From CG1-02-33-12 sp964403775 (lineage in GTDB: Archaea > Nanobdellota > Nanobdellia > Woesearchaeales > CG1-02-33-12), in assembly GCA_964403775.1 (NCBI GenBank), contig CAYOHL010000035.1, positions 1 to 9,135 of the forward strand: DNA of 9,135 nucleotides, read 5' to 3'. The notes beneath the pieces are model-generated. The model was not told the origin of the DNA. It did no database searches and saw nothing but the letters and a program-made list of their open reading frames with translations. Both the position numbers and the translations under genes were made by a program. Below are positions 1 to 6,889 of this stretch, piece by piece (the stretch's first letter is position 1; every line of letters starts with the position of its first letter).

Positions 1-3
1 AAA

Positions 4-23
4 CCAGCATCTTTAGATGCTGG
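4..23. repeat. Perfect hairpin with CTTTAG apex, possible IS200/IS605-type right end
   Basis: An 8-bp perfect inverted repeat (4-11 with 16-23) closes on the loop TTTA, giving a CTTTAG apex. It ends 1 nt before the AGGAG ribosome binding site of the next gene. Hairpins with this apex followed by a purine-rich stretch are typical of the right ends (omega-RNA scaffold) of IS200/IS605 and IS1341 elements. On that reading a tnpB gene would end just left of the window, which cannot be seen here. It could instead be an upstream terminator or a 5'-UTR structure. Confidence 0.55.
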
Positions 24-35
24 TAGGAGTTTTCT

Positions 36-770
36 GTGGATTTTTATGATTTTAGAGGCAAAATAATAGGAGAGAATACACTTTGCCTTATAATGCAGGA
101 ACTAATAATTGATGCAAAGAAAAAAATCCCAAAAAACCCACAAATTGGATTTGACTGCGGCATAATCAAGGAAAAAGAAAAAAACATTGGAAAAGAGTTT
201 GTTGTGACATACAATGACAAATACCTCCTGAAGCATAAAGGCAAAATAAATTTTACAATACTCGAGAAATCGCCTGAAATGGATCCGTCTTATTCATATC
301 ATCAGGAAAAGCATGGATTGCAGGCCACTGAGATTGATAGTATGGGCTATTTTCATTGTGGCTATGTTAAAGGAAATAAAGGCATTGATTATTCAGATAA
401 AAGTACATTAGAAATACTTCTTGTAGGCGAGTCAAAGACCTCAACGAATTCAAATCATTTTAAAAAATGGAAGCATGATATGGATAAATCAAAAAATATT
501 GTTGATAAGGTTTTTAACCCGCTTGTTTCACTCTACAGGAACCATAATTTTGTTTATGTTTTTCTTGCTCATGATAGCATCCTCTGGGATAGTGATTCAC
601 GCAAACTAAGAGAATTTCCCTCAACTATAGTCAGGCAGCTTGAAAATGTTAATATTGGCACGATTCTTGTTCCATTTCCGAACATGCCCAAGGAATTTGA
701 TTATTACACAGATAAAATGACCCGTGTTTTAGAAACAATAAGAAAAACCAAAAAACTAAACAAGAAATAA
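36..770 (+). CDS. Unrecognised protein, possible PD-(D/E)XK nuclease fold
   Basis: This is a 244-aa soluble protein that I do not recognise. The GTG at 36 is chosen because AGGAG (25-29) lies 6 nt upstream and an in-frame TAG at 24-26 prevents extension. There is no signal peptide or membrane segment. Residues 97-134 look like the core of a PD-(D/E)XK nuclease: an acidic ATEID (D101), then a hydrophobic strand EILLVGESK ending in E132-x-K134. The region after this, to about residue 180, alternates helix-like KKWKHDMDKSKNIVDKVF with a hydrophobic strand FVYVFLAHD. The C-terminus is Lys-rich. The nuclease call is inferred from motif spacing alone. The gene stands alone, with a CTTTAG hairpin directly upstream, which suggests an accessory locus. 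Confidence 0.75.
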   Translation: MDFYDFRGKIIGENTLCLIMQELIIDAKKKIPKNPQIGFDCGIIKEKEKNIGKEFVVTYNDKYLLKHKGKINFTILEKSPEMDPSYSYHQEKHGLQATEIDSMGYFHCGYVKGNKGIDYSDKSTLEILLVGESKTSTNSNHFKKWKHDMDKSKNIVDKVFNPLVSLYRNHNFVYVFLAHDSILWDSDSRKLREFPSTIVRQLENVNIGTILVPFPNMPKEFDYYTDKMTRVLETIRKTKKLNKK

Positions 771-889
771 TTTAATCTTTGGTATCTTAAAAACAACTCC
801 TTAAAATTTGAAATATACATTTGGCAAAAAATAATAAGCTCCAAGGATTATTTAGATTTAGACAAGCAATAACTTTTTTCTTTAATGAA

Positions 890-961
890 TGCGCAGGCCG
901 GGATTCGAACCCGGATATACGGCTTGGAAGGCCGCAGTCATAGCCGTTAGACCACCAGCGC
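890..961 (-). tRNA. tRNA-Gly(UCC)
   Basis: The minus strand folds into a 72-nt cloverleaf. The acceptor is GCGCTGG (961-955) with CCTGCGC (897-891) and discriminator A at 890. The D-arm contains GG in its loop. The anticodon stem is GCGGC/GCCGT around loop CTTCCAA, giving anticodon TCC. The T-stem is CCGGG/CCCGG around TTCGAAT. No intron and no encoded CCA are present. Acceptor pair 5-68 is a T-T mismatch, which is unusual but does not break the fold. Confidence 0.95.
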
Positions 962-981
962 GCAACACAAAGAATAACAGG

Positions 982-990
982 TTTATATAA
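982..990 (-). promoter_or_regulatory. TATA box for tRNA-Gly
   Basis: On the minus strand this reads TTATATAAA. Its centre is about 25 nt upstream of the tRNA 5' end at 961, which is the normal archaeal TBP-site distance. Confidence 0.75.
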
Positions 991-1025
991 AAAGGTTACT
1001 AAAAAGAAAAAAATATAAAAATTTC

Positions 1026-1061
1026 AAAAAAAATCATTTAAGGAACTGCATTTGTTCCTTA
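1026..1061 (-). terminator. Hairpin plus T-run terminator of the cold-shock gene
   Basis: On the minus strand an 8-bp stem TAAGGAAC/GTTCCTTA (1061-1054 with 1046-1039, 7-nt loop) is followed within 5 nt by eight Ts (1033-1026). It lies 28 nt after the cold-shock stop codon and before the tRNA-Gly promoter, so it separates the two transcription units. Confidence 0.7.
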
Positions 1062-1088
1062 TTTAGCTTTATCAAATTTTTCTTTAAA

Positions 1089-1370
1089 TCAGAAATCTTC
1101 GCTGTCTAGTTCTTCTTCCTGGCTTGGTTCTTCTTGGGCAGGTTTCCTCTTAGAAGGCCTTTTTGGAGCTCCACCTGAGCCCTTTAAAGCAACCTTTTGG
1201 GCCTGCTTTCCCCTGTCTGTTTCAACAGCTTCGAAGGTTACTTCATCATTCTCATGCAAAAATACTCCTTCTCCTACTGCTGTGTGATGAACAAAATAAT
1301 CCTGTCCATCTTCGCCTTCTACAAATCCATACCCTTTCTTCCTATTAAACCACTTTACTTTTCCTTCCAT
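1089..1370 (-). CDS. Cold-shock domain (CSD) RNA/DNA-binding protein with a charged tail
   Basis: This 93-aa protein has an OB-fold cold-shock domain at residues 1-68. It opens with MEGKVKWFNRKKGYGFV, where KGYGFV is the RNP1-type motif, followed by RNP2-type DYFVHH. CSD proteins bind single-stranded nucleic acid and act as RNA chaperones. The tail (about 69-93) is first Lys/Arg/Pro-rich and then Glu/Asp-rich, an arrangement not found in bacterial CspA (about 70 aa). I chose the ATG at 1370 because the domain begins there and GAGG lies 10 nt upstream. A longer reading from TTG at 1406 adds 12 residues outside the fold. CSD proteins are patchily distributed in archaea, so this copy may derive from bacterial transfer (inference). 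It is divergently arranged with the glycosidase gene. Confidence 0.92.
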   Translation of the reverse strand: MEGKVKWFNRKKGYGFVEGEDGQDYFVHHTAVGEGVFLHENDEVTFEAVETDRGKQAQKVALKGSGGAPKRPSKRKPAQEEPSQEEELDSEDF

Positions 1371-1442
1371 TTTTTTAATTCCTCTACTAAATTTTGTTCT
1401 GCCCAATGAACCGGACAGTAAATTAAGGGAATTATGCCGCCC

Positions 1443-1451
1443 TTTTTAAAC
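1443..1451 (-). promoter_or_regulatory. Probable TATA box of the cold-shock gene
   Basis: The minus strand reads GTTTAAAAA. Transcription would start near 1421, giving a leader of about 50 nt before the ATG at 1370. Such a leader would be long for this genome, where several mRNAs appear leaderless. Confidence 0.45.
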
Positions 1452-1481
1452 TTTGCGGTGAAAAAACCAAAAAACAATAGA

Positions 1482-1490
1482 TTTTTATAA
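1482..1490 (+). promoter_or_regulatory. TATA box of the glycosidase gene (leaderless mRNA)
   Basis: TTTTTATAA is centred 26 nt upstream of the ATG at 1512 and no Shine-Dalgarno sequence lies between them. Transcription would start at or next to the ATG. This favours ATG 1512 over the in-frame TTG at 1506. Confidence 0.65.
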
Positions 1491-1511
1491 CTATTATATA
1501 ATATATTGAAT

Positions 1512-2657
1512 ATGTCTATTATTGATATGGCATATGAAATAGCAGCAAGGGACTTAAGAAAAAACTATTATCCTCTCGGCATTATCACAGGCAATCTTAG
1601 AAGAACATACTGGTCCTGGGACTCTTTTTTTGCATCATTCGGCGCCAACAGGCTAAATGATTTTGAGATAGTAAAAAGAAACTTGCTTCTTTACTTAAAA
1701 TACCAGCGAAAGGACGGGCTTTTACCCAAGAGAATATCAAGCCCTTTATATTATTTAAATATGATTGGATTCAGGTTAAGGTGGAACCTTTTGTTTCCTG
1801 TTTACCACGGCAGTTATTTCATATCCCCTTCTGTAACCCAGAACATTATCTTTATAATAGCATGCCATGATTACATTATGAAAAGCAATGACAGGAAATT
1901 CTTAGAGGATAACTATGAAAAAATCCTAAAGGCAGTGGCGTGGATATCAAAACAGGACAAGGACAATGACCTGTTAATAGATGAGGGCTTTGGCGCTAAC
2001 TGGGCAGAGTCTGCCCTGAAGCAGGGGGAAGTTTTGTTTACCAATGTGTGCTATTTCAAGGCATTATCTGACTTTAGCAAACTGGCAGCACTGCTCAAAA
2101 AAAATGATGATGCTAGAGGATACTCAAAGATGGCAGAAACTGTTAAGAAAGGCATTAACAAGGATTTTTGGAACGGCGGTTACTATATAGACTGGATTTC
2201 CCGCAAAAGACAAAATTATTTTTCATCAACAGGCAATGTGCTTGCAATTGTCTGGGATATTGCAGACAGGAAGAAAGGAATGAAAATACAAAAATTCATA
2301 ATGAAAAACAAGCTGGATAGGATTCCTATGATAACAAACTATCCTTCATACCCTTGGTATAATTCATCTGTTTTTAATATTATCGGCGGGCTCCTTAAAT
2401 ACCATAACGGCTATTCTTGGCCATGGATTGGCTGCTTTGATGCTATCGCAAAAAATAAACTAGGCATGAAAAAAGAAGCTAATAAAGTTCTTAAGAGGAT
2501 CGCTAAGCTCATCTGCAAATGTGGTACAACCTCTGAAATCTACAACTGCAAAGGACAAAGAGTGAAAACATGGATTTATCAGAGCGAGAACAGGTTTAGC
2601 TGGACAGCAGGATTGTTTATCTCGGCAGTCCATGAAATAACAAAGCCAAAAAGCTGA
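1512..2657 (+). CDS. Six-hairpin (alpha/alpha)6 glycosidase, GH63 / amylo-alpha-1,6-glucosidase-like
   Basis: This 381-aa protein resembles the (alpha/alpha)6-barrel glycosidases (GH63, GH37 trehalase, GH133 debranching enzyme). Visible motifs in order are YWSWDSFF (33-40), DGLLPKR (68-74), DEGFGANWAES (157-167), TGNVLAIVW (240-248), GYSWPWIG (300-307), and SEIY (341-344) with SENRFSWTAG (358-367). NWAES resembles the TWMDA motif of debranching enzymes, so E166 or D158/E159 may be the general acid, and E342 may be the base; these assignments are inferred. There is no signal peptide, so it should act in the cytoplasm, probably on a trehalose, glycogen or mannosylglycerate-type glucoside. The exact substrate cannot be read from the sequence. 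It is a single-gene unit with its own promoter. Confidence 0.82.
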   Translation: MSIIDMAYEIAARDLRKNYYPLGIITGNLRRTYWSWDSFFASFGANRLNDFEIVKRNLLLYLKYQRKDGLLPKRISSPLYYLNMIGFRLRWNLLFPVYHGSYFISPSVTQNIIFIIACHDYIMKSNDRKFLEDNYEKILKAVAWISKQDKDNDLLIDEGFGANWAESALKQGEVLFTNVCYFKALSDFSKLAALLKKNDDARGYSKMAETVKKGINKDFWNGGYYIDWISRKRQNYFSSTGNVLAIVWDIADRKKGMKIQKFIMKNKLDRIPMITNYPSYPWYNSSVFNIIGGLLKYHNGYSWPWIGCFDAIAKNKLGMKKEANKVLKRIAKLICKCGTTSEIYNCKGQRVKTWIYQSENRFSWTAGLFISAVHEITKPKS

Positions 2658-2671
2658 TTCTTTATTTTTCT
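2658..2671 (+). terminator. T-rich terminator after the glycosidase gene
   Basis: A pyrimidine-rich stretch TTCTTTATTTTTCT follows the stop codon directly. T-rich tracts on the coding strand terminate archaeal RNA polymerase without a hairpin. Confidence 0.4.
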
Positions 2672-2690
2672 GAACATTAAAACCAAAACA

Positions 2691-2700
2691 TTTATATATA
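2691..2700 (+). promoter_or_regulatory. TATA-like element upstream of the AbrB-like/zinc-finger pair
   Basis: TTTATATATA is a good archaeal TATA box and would start transcription near 2722, giving a leader of about 40 nt. A weaker box, CTTAAAATA at 2728-2736, would give a nearly leaderless mRNA at ATG 2762. The two cannot be told apart by eye. Confidence 0.5.
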
Positions 2701-2757
2701 AGTATAATTATAAGTATAATAATATAACTTAAAATAAGTAAAAAAATAAGTATAAAA
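2698..2757 (+). repeat. Five-copy 12-bp tandem repeat in a promoter (ATAAGTATAAWW)
   Basis: Units start at 2698, 2710, 2722, 2734 and 2746 in exact 12-nt register. Four begin ATAAGTA. The middle unit (2722-2733) is degenerate and contains AACTTA, roughly the inverse. The array fills the space between the TATA element and the start codon at 2762. It could be an operator array or simple-sequence slippage. Confidence 0.75.
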
Positions 2758-2761
2758 GAAA

Positions 2762-2941
2762 ATGCACGAGATAAGAAGAAGGCTTTACAGGCGCGGCTCC
2801 AGCTATGAGACAACCATACCAATGCCGCTGCTTTTTGCGCTTGACAAAAACAAAAAGCATGATGTTGTTTTCCAGTTTGACCCTAAAAAAAATAACTGGA
2901 TTATAAAATTTGAAGAGCAAAAAACAAAGAGGCAAACATGA
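2762..2941 (+). CDS. Small AbrB/SpoVT-like protein (59 aa)
   Basis: This 59-aa ORF starts at ATG 2762. Its stop overlaps the next start codon as ATGA (2938-2941), so translation is probably coupled. The core runs RRGSSYETTIPMPLLFAL (residues 11-28), then a KHDVVFQFDP strand and NNWIIKFEE. This is the loop-strand layout of AbrB/MazE/SpoVT swapped-hairpin DNA-binding domains, in which a TIP motif follows the first strand. The family call is inference from this pattern. The N-terminus is strongly basic (HEIRRRLYRR). No Shine-Dalgarno sequence precedes the ATG. A tandem-repeat array directly upstream would be a natural autoregulatory target if the protein binds DNA. Confidence 0.78.
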   Translation: MHEIRRRLYRRGSSYETTIPMPLLFALDKNKKHDVVFQFDPKKNNWIIKFEEQKTKRQT

Positions 2942-3246
2942 AGAAAAAACTAAGGGAGATAGTTGATAATTTAGAGCATGAGGATTTAATAAAGCTGCAG
3001 AAAGACCTTGAGGAAGAAGAGGGAATACATATAAAGAAACTTGTTAGTGAAAAGATACAACAAATTGAGGAGAATGAAAAAGCAGTATGTGTTGTATGCG
3101 GAAATCCGATAAACCCTTATTACACAGAGCATTACACACTGATATTTGGTCCAAGAGATTTCAGAAAAAAGGCGTCTTTTTGCGCACTTGACTGCCTGGA
3201 GTATTTCTTGAAAAATTTAAAGGAGTCAAAAACAATAAAAGAATAA
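2938..3246 (+). CDS. Small four-cysteine treble-clef (TRASH/MYM-like) zinc protein
   Basis: This 102-aa protein has two parts. Residues 1-48 form an acidic and basic amphipathic helical region (LREIVDNLEHEDLIKLQKDL), probably a coiled coil. Residues 51-90 carry C51-x2-C54-GNPI, then a 27-residue spacer, then FC82-x3-C86-LEYF. That C-x2-C...C-x3-C order, with G-N-P-I after the first pair and aromatic residues after the second, fits TRASH/MYM-type treble-clef zinc fingers. GAGG lies 6 nt upstream of the ATG, which overlaps the previous stop. Zinc binding is inferred, and the partner (protein or nucleic acid) is unknown. Overlap with the AbrB-like gene suggests a shared function. Confidence 0.82.
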   Translation: MKKKLREIVDNLEHEDLIKLQKDLEEEEGIHIKKLVSEKIQQIEENEKAVCVVCGNPINPYYTEHYTLIFGPRDFRKKASFCALDCLEYFLKNLKESKTIKE

Positions 3247-3254
3247 TTAGAGCA

Positions 3255-3270
3255 TATAAAAATTTAAAAA
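3255..3270 (+). promoter_or_regulatory. TATA elements for the KH/topoisomerase VI cluster
   Basis: Two overlapping boxes are visible: TATAAA at 3255-3260 and ATTTAAAAA at 3262-3270. The second is centred about 27 nt upstream of the ATG at 3294, and no Shine-Dalgarno sequence lies between them, so the mRNA may be leaderless. Confidence 0.5.
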
Positions 3271-3293
3271 CAAACCATGATTCACTTTTTAAA

Positions 3294-3836
3294 ATGGCAG
3301 AATATCTTTATGACACAAAAATTCCAAAGGAGAGAATTGCTGTGCTTATTGGCAAGGATGGAGAAACAAAAAAACAGATTGAGTCAGCACTTAATGTGAA
3401 GCTCAGGATAGACTCAAACGAGGGAGATGTTTTTTTAGAGGGCAAGGATGCCCTTGGGCTTTACTGTGCAGGAGAGGTTGTAAAGGCAGTTGGACGCGGC
3501 TTTAATCCGGATATAGCGCTGCTTTTGTTAAAGCAGGATTATATTCTTGAAATAGTCAACATGGCTGGTTATATTAAATCAAAAAAAAGCATTATAAGGC
3601 TAAAGGGAAGGGTCATTGGGGCAGAAGGCCGCTCAAGAAAAATAATAGAGGAGTTTACAGAAACATACATCTCGGTTTATGGCAAAACAATCGGGATAAT
3701 AGGCCTTTCAGAGAAGGTTGCTGTAGCAAGAAAGGCTGTTGAGTTATTATTAAACGGCAGCCCGCACTCGACTGTTTACAAATGGCTTGAAAAAAGAAGA
3801 AGGGATATGAAAAGAAAAGACCTGGGAATTGAATAA
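3294..3836 (+). CDS. pno1: Archaeal Dim2/Pno1-like two-KH RNA-binding protein
   Basis: The 180-aa protein carries two KH domains. The first has IGKDGETKKQI, with its GxxG loop at G20-G23. The second has VIGAEGRSRKIIEE, with GxxG at G109-G112. The C-terminus is a basic helix (VYKWLEKRRRDMKRK). Length and layout match the near-universal archaeal KH protein related to eukaryotic Dim2/Pno1. In that family the protein binds the 3' end of 16S rRNA during small-subunit maturation, next to the Nob1 cleavage site, and interacts with aIF2-alpha. Placement directly before topoisomerase VI genes is, as I recall, also seen in other archaea. It ends 1 nt before the top6B ATG, so the three genes probably form one operon. 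Confidence 0.92.
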   Translation: MAEYLYDTKIPKERIAVLIGKDGETKKQIESALNVKLRIDSNEGDVFLEGKDALGLYCAGEVVKAVGRGFNPDIALLLLKQDYILEIVNMAGYIKSKKSIIRLKGRVIGAEGRSRKIIEEFTETYISVYGKTIGIIGLSEKVAVARKAVELLLNGSPHSTVYKWLEKRRRDMKRKDLGIE

Positions 3837-3837
3837 A

Positions 3838-5544
3838 ATGATAAAACAAACAGAGCTTAATGAACTGACAGAAAAAAATCCAGAGCTTGTTGAATTTCCA
3901 CAAAAAACAAAAGCACAGGAAATGGCAAAAAAGCAGCGCGAAATCTCTGTTGCAGAATTCTTCAGCCACAATAGGCATCTTCTCGGCTTTGACAACAAGA
4001 GAAAAGCCCTGTTAACAACAATAAAGGAAGCTGTTGACAACTCACTTGATGCCTGCGAGGAAGCAAGGATTTTGCCTGAAATTAATATACAGGCAATTGA
4101 CATGGGAAATGACCGCTTCAGGATCATTGTTGAGGATAATGGCCCGGGCATTGTCAAGGAGCAGATTCCAAAAATATTTGCAAAATTACTGTATGGAAGC
4201 AAGTTCTTTAAGCTAAGCCAAAGCAGGGGCCAGCAGGGAATTGGGATATCTGCCTCTGTGATGTACGGCCAGCTGACAACAGGGCGCCCAGCAAAAATAA
4301 CATCTAAAACATCCCCGGATGAGCCGGCACATTACTATGAGCTGCATATTGACACACATAAAAACAGGCCGCAGATTTTAAGGGAGGAGATTGTTGAATG
4401 GAATAAGAATCATGGAACAAAGGTTGAGATTGATATTGAGGCATCTTATCTTAAAACTGGCCAAGGCGTTGATGAATATATAAAGCAGACTGCCATTGTT
4501 AATCCCCATGCAACAATAATCTACACTAATCCCAAGGCAGAGCAGATAATTTTTGCAAAAGCAACTGATAGTCTTCCAAAAGAGCCAAAGGAAATAAAGC
4601 CTCACCCATATGGTGTCGAGCTTGGAAGAATGATGAAGATGCTCAAGATGACTGAGGCAAGAACCCTCCAGAGCTTTCTTACAAAGGAATTTTCAAGAGT
4701 CGGCTCTGGAACAGCAAAGCAAATCTGTGAAAATGCTGCATTATTGCCAAATACAAAACCAGCTAAGTTCTCACTGGAGATGGTTGAAAAGCTGGTCAAT
4801 GGAATAAAAAATACAAAGATAATCGCCCCTCCGACTGACTGCATATCCCCAATCGGCCAGGAGTTGCTTGAAAGGGGGCTGAGAAAAGAGATAAATGCAG
4901 AGTTCTACTGCTCTGTAACAAGGCATCCAAGCGTATACAGCGGAAATCCCTTTGTTATTGAAGTGGGAATTGCCTATGGCGGTGACCAGGCCGCAGACAA
5001 GCCTGCAAATTTGCTCAGGTTTGCAAACAGGGTTCCTTTACTGTATCAGCAAGGGGCCTGTGCAATATTCAAGTCAGTTGTATCAACAGCATGGAGAAAC
5101 TATGGCATGCAGCAGAGCAATAGTGCTTTGCCTATTGGGCCATTAACCATACTTGTGCATATTGCTTCTGTCTGGGTTCCATTTACATCTGAGAGCAAGG
5201 AGGCAATTGCGCATTATCCTGAAATAATAAAAGAGATAAAGCTTGCAATGCAGGAGGCAGGAAGAAAGCTCGGCTCTTATGTAAACAAGAAAAAAAGGGT
5301 TGGCTTTGAGCTGAAGAAAAGAGGCTATATTGAAAAGTACATATCCCATGTTGGAGAGGCACTAAAAGAGCTAATTGGCTTAAAGGATGATGAAGAGAAG
5401 AAAGTTGAGGTGTTGCTAAAAGAGATTTTAGAGAGGCATAGGGGCAGGGTTGATTCAATGGAATTTGACAAAGATAAAAATTCTGATTATGATGAAGAGC
5501 TTGCATTAAAGCATGAGGAAGAAGGGGAGGATAATGAGCAGTAA
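3838..5544 (+). CDS. top6B: DNA topoisomerase VI subunit B (GHKL ATPase)
   Basis: This 568-aa protein is the ATPase subunit of type IIB topoisomerase VI, which with subunit A passes one duplex through another to relax supercoils and decatenate DNA. The Bergerat fold is clear: box N1 EAVDNSLDA (E64, N68, D71), N2 VEDNGPGI (D100, G102, G104) and N3 RGQQGIGIS (G131-G136). An H2TH region follows (about 240-310). The transducer domain contains FANRVPLLYQ and VPFTSESKEAIA, whose Lys fits the ATP-contacting switch lysine. The C-terminal tail is strongly acidic (about the last 30 residues). ATG 3838 is preferred over TTG at 3829 because it lies just after the pno1 stop. The 3' end overlaps top6A by 11 nt. 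Confidence 0.97.
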   Translation: MIKQTELNELTEKNPELVEFPQKTKAQEMAKKQREISVAEFFSHNRHLLGFDNKRKALLTTIKEAVDNSLDACEEARILPEINIQAIDMGNDRFRIIVEDNGPGIVKEQIPKIFAKLLYGSKFFKLSQSRGQQGIGISASVMYGQLTTGRPAKITSKTSPDEPAHYYELHIDTHKNRPQILREEIVEWNKNHGTKVEIDIEASYLKTGQGVDEYIKQTAIVNPHATIIYTNPKAEQIIFAKATDSLPKEPKEIKPHPYGVELGRMMKMLKMTEARTLQSFLTKEFSRVGSGTAKQICENAALLPNTKPAKFSLEMVEKLVNGIKNTKIIAPPTDCISPIGQELLERGLRKEINAEFYCSVTRHPSVYSGNPFVIEVGIAYGGDQAADKPANLLRFANRVPLLYQQGACAIFKSVVSTAWRNYGMQQSNSALPIGPLTILVHIASVWVPFTSESKEAIAHYPEIIKEIKLAMQEAGRKLGSYVNKKKRVGFELKKRGYIEKYISHVGEALKELIGLKDDEEKKVEVLLKEILERHRGRVDSMEFDKDKNSDYDEELALKHEEEGEDNEQ

Positions 5545-6619
5545 GGTTTCTTCAAATATAAAAGAAATTGCCTCTGGAATTTATAAAAAGATTTTAAGCA
5601 AAAAACAGCCGGATTTAGCTGTTCCATTGCGCTCATTAAGCAATGTTGATTATGACCTAAAAGAGGGCTATTTCAAGCTTTTGGGCAAGATAAAAACAAG
5701 GACATTAACTGCCTCAACAATAAAAACATTTGCCCAAACGCTGAGGATGATGGCTCTTTCAAAGGAGCTTATTGAGAATGATGATATTGCAACAAAGAGA
5801 GAGGCGTACTATGTAAGCAAAAACTGGGGTGATGCCCGCTTTAAGGAGCAGCCTGAATCAGACACTGTTATGGATGACATTGAGGCAATGATGATGGTAA
5901 ACAGGGAAACGCTTGGTTTTATCCCTGAGGAAAAAGGTGGAGCTGTTTCTGGAAAGCTCATTGTTATTGACCAGGATCCGGATACAAAAAAAGAGATTAG
6001 AATTGATTGTACAAAAATGGGCTCTGGGGCATATGCCATACCTAACTCTGTGGAGGATTTAAAATTTGAGACAAAGGCTGATTTTGTACTTGCAATTGAG
6101 ACAGCAGGCATGCACCAAAGGCTGGTAAAGCACAAATACTGGAAAAAGGCAAACTGCATTTTAATCAGCATGGGAGGTGTTCCAACAAGGGCCTGCAGGC
6201 GCTTTATAAGAAGGTTGAGCGATGAAAAAAACCTGCCTGTTTATGTGTTTACTGACTGTGATTTCTATGGCTTTATGAACATTTACAGGACTTTAAAGGT
6301 TGGGAGCGGAAATGCTGCACACATCAATAAATACTTCTGTGTTCCTAATGCAAAGTTTATTGGGCTGACACCGCAGGACATCATAGACTATAAACTGCCG
6401 ACACACCCCTTAAAAGAGGTTGATGTGAAGAGGGGAAAAGATGCATTAAAGAATGACCCCTTTGTCCATCATTACAAAGAGTGGCAGAAGGCCATAAAGC
6501 AGCTTAATAATATGAAAGTCAGGGCAGAGCAACAGGCCTTGGCTGTTGGCGGCCTTAACTTTGTCATGGAAAAATACCTGCCAGACAAGCTAAAAAACCC
6601 AAAAACCTGGCTGCCTTAA
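5534..6619 (+). CDS. top6A: DNA topoisomerase VI subunit A (Spo11-type cleavage subunit)
   Basis: This 361-aa protein is the DNA-cleaving partner of the gene just upstream. The winged-helix 5Y-CAP domain contains KREAYY (residues 88-93), and by comparison with Spo11 the second Tyr, Y93, is the nucleophile. The Toprim domain shows the Glu strand VLAIETAG (E189) and the acidic pair in FTDCDFYG (D241, D243). The usual family text there is DGDPYG, so C242 and F244 are unusual. ATG 5534 is chosen because GGGGAGG (5524-5530) precedes it and it overlaps top6B by 11 nt. An in-frame ATG at 5513 would add seven basic residues and has no good ribosome binding site. The overlap implies coupled, near-equimolar translation, as expected for an A2B2 enzyme. 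Confidence 0.97.
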   Translation: MSSKVSSNIKEIASGIYKKILSKKQPDLAVPLRSLSNVDYDLKEGYFKLLGKIKTRTLTASTIKTFAQTLRMMALSKELIENDDIATKREAYYVSKNWGDARFKEQPESDTVMDDIEAMMMVNRETLGFIPEEKGGAVSGKLIVIDQDPDTKKEIRIDCTKMGSGAYAIPNSVEDLKFETKADFVLAIETAGMHQRLVKHKYWKKANCILISMGGVPTRACRRFIRRLSDEKNLPVYVFTDCDFYGFMNIYRTLKVGSGNAAHINKYFCVPNAKFIGLTPQDIIDYKLPTHPLKEVDVKRGKDALKNDPFVHHYKEWQKAIKQLNNMKVRAEQQALAVGGLNFVMEKYLPDKLKNPKTWLP

Positions 6620-6630
6620 CAGCTTCAAAA

Positions 6631-6652
6631 TTGATTTTTATCTTATTTTCTT
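6631..6652 (+). terminator. T-rich terminator region of the KH/top6 cluster
   Basis: Three T-runs (TTTTT, TTATTTTC and others) follow the top6A stop by 12 nt on the coding strand, a common archaeal terminator form. They overlap the 3' end of the convergent SNase-like gene, so transcription from the two sides meets here. Confidence 0.4.
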
Positions 6653-6889
6653 CCTATTTCTTCTTACGTGCGCAACTAACCTATTATAGCTCCTGCCAAC
6701 TGGAACAATTGTTACCTGTTTACTGCCAATTAGTTTTCTAAGTCTATTTTTTGCTTCACTATATCCTTTTTGATTAGGATCAGGAGCATTAAGTCCTGCT
6801 ATTCTTATTCTATTAGTTCCCTGTATTTTCCTTGCAACTTCAAAAGTATCTCCATCAATTACCCTTTTCACAGTTCTTCTAATAGTCAT
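6638..6889 (-). CDS. Minimal SNase-like (thermonuclease-fold) protein
   Basis: An 83-aa protein with the OB-fold core of staphylococcal nuclease. Motifs align as VIDGDTF (D12, D14; S. aureus D19, D21), RIRIAGLNAPD (R29 = R35; N34 = D40; D37 = E43), GYSEAKNRLRKLI (first helix) and YNRLVAHV (R70 = R87). Both catalytic arginines are present. D40 is Asn, a replacement I recall in other family members, and E43 is the conservative Asp. The protein stops right after the strand holding R70, so the C-terminal helices of the usual 130-150-aa enzyme are absent, and the convergent top6A gene lies just beyond. It has no signal peptide, so it is intracellular. Its start overlaps the upstream stop as ATGA, suggesting coupled translation. 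It may be active, a nucleic-acid binder or a truncated remnant. Confidence 0.85.
   Translation of the reverse strand: MTIRRTVKRVIDGDTFEVARKIQGTNRIRIAGLNAPDPNQKGYSEAKNRLRKLIGSKQVTIVPVGRSYNRLVAHVRRNRKKIR

Noticed and set aside
771..889. Possible small gene or RNA between the orphan gene and tRNA-Gly
   Set aside because: The stretch is AT-rich, with no start codon plus ribosome binding site, no convincing stem and no repeat.
1163..1409. Two plus-strand ORFs of 61 and 70 aa opposite the cold-shock gene
   Set aside because: They lie antisense to a clear cold-shock domain and have low-complexity, hydrophobic translations with no ribosome binding site.
2460..2935. Minus-strand ORFs across the glycosidase end and the 2762-2941 region
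   Set aside because: They run through the tandem repeat and opposite better-supported plus-strand genes, and have no recognisable domain.
3655..5506. Several minus-strand ORFs (75-150 aa) opposite the KH and top6B genes
   Set aside because: They are shadows of strongly conserved plus-strand genes, and their Cys/Phe/Leu/Ser-rich translations are typical of antisense frames.
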